Below, in pieces: positions 1 to 6,905 of a stretch of DNA of 32,742 nucleotides. The stretch comes from JBDKTH01 sp964558295. Its GTDB lineage: Bacteria > Planctomycetota > Planctomycetia > Pirellulales > Thermoguttaceae. Each line of letters begins with the position of its first letter. The stretch's first letter is position 1. The position numbers and the translations under genes are program-made. The notes beneath the pieces were generated by a model that worked only from the letters and a program-made list of their open reading frames with translations, did not search any database and was not told the DNA's origin. The stretch covers positions 1-32,742 of the forward strand of contig CAZLDQ010000043.1 of assembly GCA_964558295.1 (NCBI GenBank). Reading direction: 5' to 3'.

Positions 1-1911
1 CTCGCCCCTTGGACAACTCGTCTGGCCGAAAGTGACTTGTTCAACGGGCTGTTAGGGGAACTCATTTTCGACGACGTGCTGAAGGGCCAGCGCAAACACC
101 GCTACAGCGTCAACAAGATGGATTTCTCGTTCGCCCGCGTCTGCGACGGGCATCCCGTGGGTGGCCGCTTGGAAGGCGGCCTCGTGGTGTCGGTGGTCAG
201 CCCACTGGCCGACGACTACGAGTTGTACAAGGACCAACGCTGCGTTCTGGAGAGCAGCGCCGCGGGCGGGCAAGTGCTGATCCGCCTGCGGGACGACGAA
301 AGCCTGGGACGGGAGCTTCGCGCGTATGCCAAGACCGACAAGTTTCTCAAGGCCAAGAGCGACGCCACGCTTCCCGACCAGACCAAGCGGATTTTGCGTG
401 ACAATGCCGAGGACAACCGCGTCCGGCGCGACGGCCTGAAGGTACTCCTCGAAAGGATGCTCGTCGAGGCGGCCGATTACTTCGTTGCCGGCCAGCCCCT
501 CAAGCCGACTGCGACGGCCCCGGCCGCGTGCCTGGACGAGGCCCTGGAGTACCTCGTCACCAACACGTTCTCCAAGATGGGCTACATCAAGCGGCTCACC
601 CCCGATCCGCCCAAGGAAATCCAGGCCATCCTTCGCTCGAACGACATCGGGCAACAGACGCTCGCCCTGCAAATGGACGAGGCCAACCCACAGGCCATCG
701 AGGATTTGCGCAACTACATCGACCTTTGCGCGACGACCAGCCGGCAAGTGGTGCTCTACGACCTGATCGAAAACCGATATGCCAACCGACCCTACGGTTG
801 GCCCGCACCCGAAGTGGGGCTGCTGCTGGCGCGCCTGATCGTACTGGGCGAGATCAGCCTGGTAGCCGACAGCGCCCCGATCCCCATTGAAAAGGCATAC
901 GAAACCCTCACCACGCCCGCCAAGTGGCGCAAGACAACGATCATCAAGCGGCGCACGTCCGATCCCAAGGCGATTCAGGCCGCCCGCAACCTCGGCAAGG
1001 AAGTCTTCTCCGAGATGGGACCGGACGGGGAAGACGCCCTGTGCGCCTTCTTGCAGGGCAAGCTGAAAGCCTGGGAAACCGCGCTTGGCAGCTTCAAGCC
1101 CTTGGCCGAGACGGGCAATTATCCGGGCCAGGACGAGATCGCCGATGGGCTGAGCGTCATTCGACCGCTCTTGGCCTGCGACGAAAGCTACAAGTTCATC
1201 GAGCGGTTCAACGAGCGCAAGGACGACCTGCTGGCGCTTTGCGACGACTTCCACGATCTGGAAAACTTCTACGAACACCAGAAGCCTACCTGGGAACGGC
1301 TCCGCAAGGCGTCGGAGCGGTTTGGGCTCAACAAGCTCGAACTGGAGCGGGACGCCAAGGCGGCCCAGGCCCTCGGGCGGATGCAGGAAATCCTTGCGGC
1401 ACCGAGCCCCTATGGGCTAATCAAGGAGGCCGATGGCCTGATTGCCACGGTCGAAGCCGTCAACGCGGCCCTGGTTTGCCAACGGCGTACCGAGGCCCTT
1501 GCCAAGATCGACGGGCAGATCGCCGAGGTTTCGCGGGCGCTCGCCGCCATGCCGGGCGACGCCGCCCTGAAGGCGGCGTGTCTCCGGCCTTTGGAGACCC
1601 TGCGTGGGCAGGTCCAGACGCAGGAGAGTCTCGCCCATGTCGCCCAGGCGGGCCAAGAAGCCCAGGCTCTGGCGGATGCCGCCCTGACTCAGATCGAGGC
1701 AGCCCTAACGGCTGGCGCTGCCAAGCCTGCTGCAACGACAACGACTGCGCCGCCGGCTCCGCCCGTAAAGCCCAGGCGAATCGTCAAGCCGGCTGATTTG
1801 GTGGCCTCGCCGTACCTGGAAACCATCGACGACGTGAACGCTTTCCTCGATCAACTGCGGCGGCAACTGGAAGCCGCCATAGCCTCTGGTCAACGCATCC
1901 AGATTCGATGA
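1..1911 (+). CDS. brxC: BrxC, C-terminal part (BREX P-loop ATPase; 5' end outside window)
   Basis: The frame is open from base 1, so this is the C-terminal ~636 residues of a longer protein; family members are around 1100-1200 aa. The Walker A region lies upstream of the window and is not seen. Assignment rests on resemblance of the first visible segment (SDLFNGLLGELIFDDVLKGQ) and the helical C-terminal half to BREX BrxC/PglY proteins, and on the following pglX, pglZ and brxL genes. In BREX systems BrxC is an ATPase needed for both host methylation and phage exclusion. Near the C-terminus is a Thr/Ala/Pro-rich linker (about 560 residues into the visible part), followed by a short helical tail. 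The stop is TGA at 1909-1911, only 49 bp before the next gene. brxA and brxB are expected just upstream, outside the window. Confidence 0.85.
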   Translation, partial: LAPWTTRLAESDLFNGLLGELIFDDVLKGQRKHRYSVNKMDFSFARVCDGHPVGGRLEGGLVVSVVSPLADDYELYKDQRCVLESSAAGGQVLIRLRDDESLGRELRAYAKTDKFLKAKSDATLPDQTKRILRDNAEDNRVRRDGLKVLLERMLVEAADYFVAGQPLKPTATAPAACLDEALEYLVTNTFSKMGYIKRLTPDPPKEIQAILRSNDIGQQTLALQMDEANPQAIEDLRNYIDLCATTSRQVVLYDLIENRYANRPYGWPAPEVGLLLARLIVLGEISLVADSAPIPIEKAYETLTTPAKWRKTTIIKRRTSDPKAIQAARNLGKEVFSEMGPDGEDALCAFLQGKLKAWETALGSFKPLAETGNYPGQDEIADGLSVIRPLLACDESYKFIERFNERKDDLLALCDDFHDLENFYEHQKPTWERLRKASERFGLNKLELERDAKAAQALGRMQEILAAPSPYGLIKEADGLIATVEAVNAALVCQRRTEALAKIDGQIAEVSRALAAMPGDAALKAACLRPLETLRGQVQTQESLAHVAQAGQEAQALADAALTQIEAALTAGAAKPAATTTTAPPAPPVKPRRIVKPADLVASPYLETIDDVNAFLDQLRRQLEAAIASGQRIQIR

Positions 1912-1915
1912 GCAC

Positions 1916-1948
1916 TGAGCCACGGATGGAACACGGAGTAAACACGGA
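1916..1948. repeat. Three-unit 11-bp repeat array, inverted relative to the array at 2335
   Basis: Three consecutive 11-mers: TGAGCCACGGA, TGGAACACGGA and GTAAACACGGA. Each ends in CACGGA or ACACGGA. They are reverse complements of the TCCGTGTTTCA / TCCGTGGCTGA units found after the next gene. The array lies directly between the brxC stop and the start of the GxxExxY gene. Confidence 0.8.
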
Positions 1949-1959
1949 AAGGGCGGACG

Positions 1960-2325
1960 ATGGAACTTGAACACAAAGAGATTACCGAGCAAGTCATTGG
2001 AGCCGCCTTCGAGGTGTATCGGGTATTGGGGTATGGATTTCTGGAGCGGGTTTACCAGAGGGCTATGCAAGTTGAGTTGTGCCAGCGAGGATTGAGGGCG
2101 GAAACTGAATCGCCCATCGAGGTTCGCTACAAGGGAACCGTAGTGGGCGACTACCGGGCCGACCTGTTCGTGGAACGGCTCGTGATTGTCGAGTTGAAAG
2201 TCGCCAAGACCTACACGCCCGAGGACGAACCGCAATTGCTCAATGAACTCAAGGCCACGGGAATCAAGGTCGGGCTTCTCATCAACTTCGGCCGCAAGGT
2301 TGAATTCAAACGAATGGTCTTCTAA
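1960..2325 (+). CDS. GxxExxY family protein (PD-(D/E)xK nuclease-like fold)
   Basis: A 121-aa protein starting at ATG 1960. The family-naming motif is visible as G26-F-L-E29-R-V-Y32. A PD-(D/E)xK-type core follows: D68 in YRADLF, then E78-L-K80 in VIVELKV. Length is typical of the GxxExxY (PDDEXK_3-like) family. The family has a predicted nuclease fold, but its biological role is not established to my knowledge. It sits between brxC and pglX, which are normally adjacent in type 1 BREX. Inverted 11-bp repeat arrays flank it (1916-1948 and 2335-2427), so it looks like an inserted cassette rather than a BREX core gene. It could be an accessory nuclease or a passenger. Confidence 0.85.
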   Translation: MELEHKEITEQVIGAAFEVYRVLGYGFLERVYQRAMQVELCQRGLRAETESPIEVRYKGTVVGDYRADLFVERLVIVELKVAKTYTPEDEPQLLNELKATGIKVGLLINFGRKVEFKRMVF

Positions 2326-2334
2326 CTGGACTTG

Positions 2335-2427
2335 TCCGTGTTTCTTCCGTGTTTCTTCCGTGTTTCTTCCGTGTTTCATCCGTGTTTCATCCGTGTTTCA
2401 TCCGTGGCTGATTTCCTCCGTGGCTGA
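2335..2427. repeat. Eight-unit 11-bp tandem repeat upstream of pglX
   Basis: Units: TCCGTGTTTCT three times (2335-2367), TCCGTGTTTCA three times (2368-2400), TCCGTGGCTGA (2401-2411), a 5-base interruption TTTCC, then TCCGTGGCTGA again (2417-2427). The period is close to one DNA helical turn. The array ends 6 bases before the pglX ATG and occupies the position where a ribosome-binding site would be. Confidence 0.9.
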
Positions 2428-2433
2428 ATCGAA

Positions 2434-5400
2434 ATGAACCGCAGCAAGCTGAAATCCTATGCTCCCCAGGCCCGGCGTGACTTCATCCGGGCGGTGACGG
2501 ACCGCGCCGCGCAGTTCGGGCTGGAGAAGGACAAGACCGAGCCGATTGTCGAGAAGGGCGACGTGGCGATCATCGGGGGGAAGCCTTTCCCGCGTTCCGT
2601 GGCGGCCAAGCGCAAGCGGCTGGAGGAGCAAATCGCCCGCCGGGGATTTGACCAATTCATGGAGGCGATGGCCTACACCTGGTTCAATCGGCTGATGGCG
2701 ATTCGCTTCATGGAGCTTCACGGCTACCTGGACCACGGGTATCGCGTGTTGTCCGCAGCCACGGATGCACACGGATCAAACACGGATACACGCTCAGATA
2801 ATAGTCCGTGTTCAATCCGTGTTTCATCCGTGGCCGATGTCCCTGAAATCCTTCTCCATGCCGAGCACGTAGACCTGCCGGGTTTGGACAAGCAGAAGGT
2901 TGTCGAACTCAAGCTCGACGGGACCAAGGATGCCGAGCTTTACCGGATGCTGCTGGTCGCCCAGTGCAATGCCCTTCATGCTGCCATGCCGTTTCTGTTC
3001 GAGCGGATCGACGACGAAACGGAACTGCTGCTGCCCGACAACCTGCTGCACTCCGACTCGCTCGTGCGCAAGATGGTCCGCCAGATCGACGAAGAGGACT
3101 GGCAAGAGGTCGAGATCATCGGCTGGCTCTACCAGTTCTACATCTCGGAGAGGAAGGACGAGGTAATCGGCAAGGTCGTCCGAAGCGAGGACATCCCGGC
3201 GGCCACGCAGCTTTTCACGCCCAACTGGATCGTCAAGTACCTCGTGCAGAACAGCCTGGGGCGGCAGTGGTTGGCGACCTATCCCAATTCGCCGCTGCGG
3301 CAGAAGATGGAGTATTACATCGAGCCCGCCGAGCAGACGCCCGAGGTCCAGGAGCAACTCAAGGCCATCACGCCGACGAGCCTGAATCCCGAGGAACTAA
3401 CGCTCTTGGACCCGGCCTGCGGCTCGGGCCACATCCTGGTGGAAGCCTACGACCTCTTGAAGGCGATCTACCAGGAGCGGGGCTACCGGGCAAAGGACAT
3501 CCCCCGACTGATCCTGGAAAAGAACCTCTTCGGCCTGGAAATCTGCGACCGGGCCGCCCAGCTTGCAGCCTTCGCCCTGATGATGAAGGCCCGCGCCGAT
3601 GACCGGCGCATCTTCGCCAGCGGCGTGCAACCGCATGTCCTGGCCATCCAGGAGAGCAAGGGCCTCGACGCCCGCGAGATCACCGATGCGCTCAACGCGC
3701 CGATCTTCAAAGGGGAACTCCCGCCCTCTGAATCGCTCTTCGAGGAAATCGACGACGAGAAGTCGCCCCTCTTCGCGTGCAAGACTCTGGGCGAAAAGGG
3801 AGGGATTCCCCAGACCGACGTGAAACACCTCATCGACCTGTTTGAGCACGGGAAAACACTCGGCTCGCTAATCCGAGTGCCTGAGAGCCTAGCTGAGAAA
3901 TTGCCCATAATGGCTCAGCGGGCCGACGAAGCGATCGCGCGCGGAGAGATGTTTGAAAAGGCGGCGGCAAGAAAGCTCAAGCCTTTGCTGGAGCAAGCTC
4001 GGATGTTGGCCTGCAAGTTCGATGCCGTGGTGGCAAACCCGCCATACATGACGAGCGACTACATGCCGCAATCGCTCAAGAGGCATATCACGGCGCACCA
4101 CGATGTCAAACGGACTGACCTTTACGCAGTGTTCATTGAACGGTCTTTCTTGCTTGGCCGGAATCATTCGATCACTTCGATGATCTCAAGAGACAGTTGG
4201 ATGTTCCTGCCGACATACGAGCGACTACGGGACACCATCCTTGCCAATTGCACGTTGCTGACAATGGCTGATCTCGGCCCATACGCCTTCGATACAATCG
4301 GTGGCCATGTCGTCCAGACTACGATGTTCGCCACTCGCAACACGTATGTAGCAGGCTATGCGCCAACCTTCTTTCGGCTGGTTCACGGCGACCACGAAGA
4401 GAAGCAGCAGCAACTCAGGCAGCGGACGAATCTCTTCACGATGCCCCAAAGGAATTTGACGCAGATTCCAGGCAGCCCGTTCGTTTTCTGGGCCAGTGAA
4501 AGCGTCCGCAAAGCGTTTTCAGAAAACCAGGCGATTGGAGATGTTGCCGAATTGCGAGAGGGCATTCACACAGGCAGGAACGACCTCTTCCTGCGCTGCT
4601 GGTGGGAGATACCCTTCACATCGTTTTCAACGGCAGAGACATCTGTAGAGTCAATCGACGCACATGGCAAGAAGTGGATTCCGTACAACAAGGGTGGGAT
4701 GTTCCGCAAATGGTTCGGAAACAACGAGTTCGTCTTGGCGTTCGACGATAGTTCCCGCAACGCGATGTCACAGCTAACGGGCCATGTTCGTCCCAGCCAG
4801 CATCTTTACTTTAGGGAAGGCGGCACATGGACTGACGTGGGTAGCGATACCTTTGCGGTGCGTTACTACCCTAGCGGATTCCTCTTCGACGGGAAGGGCA
4901 TGGTCGTCGTCTCAAAGGACGTTTATTACATCATTGCGCTAATGAACTCAAAACCGTTTCAGTATCTAGCGAATCTCGTAATGCCTACGCTCAACTATAA
5001 GTGCGGAACGGTAAAGAAGCTGCCCTATGTCAATGATGCTGAACACGAGAACATCGCAAGGCGAGCGTCCGAGGCAATTGCCATCGCCAAGGAGGATTGG
5101 GATTCCGCCGAGATGTCATGGGAGTTCTCGACGAATCGGTTAGTAGCGAGTCGCGGTTCACACTGTCGGATTGCGAATTCGTGGTTGCAGCTTGAGGAAT
5201 CTTACCAAGGGAAGCGTGCAGCGCTTCTCGCAATTGAACAACAGAATAACGCCTCATTCATTCGGGATTTCGGACTGATGAGTGAGATGGATGATTCTCC
5301 TGGTGAGAAGCAAGCGACATTGTTCTTTCCTGACCGGGAAGAGGACATTAAGCGGCTGATTTCCTACGCCATCGGCTGCATGATGGGTCGCTACAGCCTG

Positions 5401-6090
5401 GACAAGCCGGGGCTGATCTATGCCCACAGCGGCAACAAGGGCTTCGATCCGAGCCAGTACAAGACCTTCCCTGCCGACCCGGACGGCATCGTACCGCTGA
5501 CCGAAACCGACTGGTTCCCCGACGACGCCGCCAATCGCGTCGTCGAGTTCATCGGCGTCGCCTGGCCGAAGGAACACCTGGAAGAAAACCTCAAGTTCGT
5601 GGCCGACAGCCTCGGCCCAAGGGAGGGCGAGCAGCCGCGCGACACTATCCGCCGCTACCTCGCCACCGGCTTCTTCAAGCACCACCTCCAGATGTACAAG
5701 CGGCGGCCGATCTACTGGCTCTTCTCCAGCGGGAAGCAGCGGGCCTTCCAGTGCCTCGTGTACCTGCACCGCTACCACGAAGGCACCCTGTCGCGGATGC
5801 GGACGGAGTACGTGATTCCGCTTTCGGGCAAGATTTCCGCCCGGATCGACCAGCTTGCCGGCGACATCGCCAAGGCCACGTCCACCTCGCACCGCAAGAA
5901 GCTGAAGAAGGAAAAGGACAAGCTGGTCAAGCAACAGGCCGAGCTTGCGCTGTTCGACGAGAAGCTCCGCCACTACGCCGACCAGCGAATCAGCCTGGAC
6001 CTGGACGACGGCGTGAAGGTGAACTACGGCAAGTTCGGCGACCTGCTGGCCGAAGTCCGGGCCGTCACCGGCGGGAGCGAGGAGGAATAG
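2434..6090 (+). CDS. pglX: PglX, BREX-1 adenine-specific DNA methyltransferase
   Basis: A 1218-aa protein. In BREX, PglX methylates an adenine in a non-palindromic host site, which marks self DNA. SAM-binding motif I is visible as LLDPACGSGH around residues 324-333. Catalytic motif IV is NPPY at about 535-538 (ANPPYMTSDY). The C-terminal ~50 residues before the end contain a Lys-rich coiled-coil-like stretch. The start is fixed by an in-frame TGA at 2425-2427 just before ATG 2434; no Shine-Dalgarno sequence is visible because the repeat array abuts the start. Residues ~108-135 are encoded by a palindromic repeat insertion and read as low-complexity Ser/Thr/Asp-rich sequence. The middle of the gene (about 3.85-5.3 kb) is clearly more AT-rich than its flanks, which fits an exchanged target-recognition region. 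Confidence 0.95.
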   Translation: MNRSKLKSYAPQARRDFIRAVTDRAAQFGLEKDKTEPIVEKGDVAIIGGKPFPRSVAAKRKRLEEQIARRGFDQFMEAMAYTWFNRLMAIRFMELHGYLDHGYRVLSAATDAHGSNTDTRSDNSPCSIRVSSVADVPEILLHAEHVDLPGLDKQKVVELKLDGTKDAELYRMLLVAQCNALHAAMPFLFERIDDETELLLPDNLLHSDSLVRKMVRQIDEEDWQEVEIIGWLYQFYISERKDEVIGKVVRSEDIPAATQLFTPNWIVKYLVQNSLGRQWLATYPNSPLRQKMEYYIEPAEQTPEVQEQLKAITPTSLNPEELTLLDPACGSGHILVEAYDLLKAIYQERGYRAKDIPRLILEKNLFGLEICDRAAQLAAFALMMKARADDRRIFASGVQPHVLAIQESKGLDAREITDALNAPIFKGELPPSESLFEEIDDEKSPLFACKTLGEKGGIPQTDVKHLIDLFEHGKTLGSLIRVPESLAEKLPIMAQRADEAIARGEMFEKAAARKLKPLLEQARMLACKFDAVVANPPYMTSDYMPQSLKRHITAHHDVKRTDLYAVFIERSFLLGRNHSITSMISRDSWMFLPTYERLRDTILANCTLLTMADLGPYAFDTIGGHVVQTTMFATRNTYVAGYAPTFFRLVHGDHEEKQQQLRQRTNLFTMPQRNLTQIPGSPFVFWASESVRKAFSENQAIGDVAELREGIHTGRNDLFLRCWWEIPFTSFSTAETSVESIDAHGKKWIPYNKGGMFRKWFGNNEFVLAFDDSSRNAMSQLTGHVRPSQHLYFREGGTWTDVGSDTFAVRYYPSGFLFDGKGMVVVSKDVYYIIALMNSKPFQYLANLVMPTLNYKCGTVKKLPYVNDAEHENIARRASEAIAIAKEDWDSAEMSWEFSTNRLVASRGSHCRIANSWLQLEESYQGKRAALLAIEQQNNASFIRDFGLMSEMDDSPGEKQATLFFPDREEDIKRLISYAIGCMMGRYSLDKPGLIYAHSGNKGFDPSQYKTFPADPDGIVPLTETDWFPDDAANRVVEFIGVAWPKEHLEENLKFVADSLGPREGEQPRDTIRRYLATGFFKHHLQMYKRRPIYWLFSSGKQRAFQCLVYLHRYHEGTLSRMRTEYVIPLSGKISARIDQLAGDIAKATSTSHRKKLKKEKDKLVKQQAELALFDEKLRHYADQRISLDLDDGVKVNYGKFGDLLAEVRAVTGGSEEE
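2755..2837. repeat. Palindromic 11-bp-repeat element inserted in frame in pglX
   Basis: The left arm has GCAGCCACGGA (2755-2765), TGCACACGGA (2766-2775) and TCAAACACGGA (2776-2786). An 18-base centre follows. The right arm has TCCGTGTTCAA (2805-2815), TCCGTGTTTCA (2816-2826) and TCCGTGGCCGA (2827-2837). The arms are nearly perfect reverse complements. The same unit family flanks the GxxExxY gene. The insertion keeps the reading frame and ends where the normal PglX sequence (PEILLHAEHVDLPG) resumes. Confidence 0.85.
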
Positions 6091-6092
6091 GC

Positions 6093-6905
6093 GTGGCAAC
6101 TTCACTGCTCGGCAACCCGTTCTTCGATCAACTTGCAGCAGAGCACCGCGTCTGGTTCTCGCCGTTCGACCCGCGTTACCTGTGCAACTGGGAAAGGCTT
6201 CTGAACGCCGATGAAGAGGCGGCCTTTGCAGAAGCGAGGGTGCGCGCGATCCTGCAAGGCTATGGTATTACCGTAGAGCCGAACGAGGACTTGACGGGGG
6301 CCAGCCAGCAGCCCGATTTTCGCTGCTTCGCGGGCGCGGACAAGTTCTATGTCGAAGTTGCTTGCATTCCAATCGCTGTCGCCACCGAGAAGACAGGAAT
6401 TCCCGATGGGCCGCACGGCTTCTCTCCATTTTGCCCGCTGAATGATGCTATCTTCGCAAAGTGCCGAGGGAAAGCGGCGCAGTGCAAGGACCTTGATGCC
6501 CCCACCCTCCTCGCAATCGGCACATTCCACAGCTTCGCAGCAATGTCGAGCTTCAAGAAACCCGTAGTCAACTGGGTTCTCACGGGCGAGGCGGAGATTG
6601 CGTGGGACATCGACATGCGGACGGGGCGTCAGGCTGGCGAGACCTACCAGATCACGGAACTGCATTCCGCAGCGTTCCTCCGGCCGGATGCGACCCAGAA
6701 GGTCTGGTATGCCCGTAGTTCGATCTCCGGGCTGCTGCTGTGCGGGCTGGGCAGCGAGCAGCCCAGGGTTCTTGGCGTGTTGCACCCGAAGCCGGCCCGA
6801 CCATTCGATCCGGCCGTCCTGCCGCACGTCGAGTTCGGCCAGGTTGTCATAGACCGGGCGTCTCGACAATTGCACGTCGCGTGGCCGCAAGGAGGTGACG
6901 AATAA
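6093..6905 (+). CDS. Unrecognised 270-aa protein between pglX and pglZ; possible degenerate nuclease fold
   Basis: I do not recognise this family. The start is taken as GTG 6093, two bases after the pglX stop, because a strong GGAGGA site lies at 6081-6085 and the protein then begins ATSLLGNPFFDQL. It is soluble, with no signal peptide or membrane segment. A stretch resembling the PD-(D/E)xK core is present: P74-D75-F, then Y-V-E88-V-A. The lysine expected two residues after the Glu is missing, so this is only a hint of that fold. Its stop overlaps the pglZ start (TAATG), and GGAGGTGA at its 3' end serves pglZ, so it is translationally embedded in the BREX operon. It is not one of the six standard BREX-1 genes and is likely an accessory or locus-specific component. 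Confidence 0.75.
   Translation: MATSLLGNPFFDQLAAEHRVWFSPFDPRYLCNWERLLNADEEAAFAEARVRAILQGYGITVEPNEDLTGASQQPDFRCFAGADKFYVEVACIPIAVATEKTGIPDGPHGFSPFCPLNDAIFAKCRGKAAQCKDLDAPTLLAIGTFHSFAAMSSFKKPVVNWVLTGEAEIAWDIDMRTGRQAGETYQITELHSAAFLRPDATQKVWYARSSISGLLLCGLGSEQPRVLGVLHPKPARPFDPAVLPHVEFGQVVIDRASRQLHVAWPQGGDE

Noticed and set aside
2335..2427. CRISPR array
   Set aside because: The units are 11 bp and contiguous with no spacers, and no cas genes are present.
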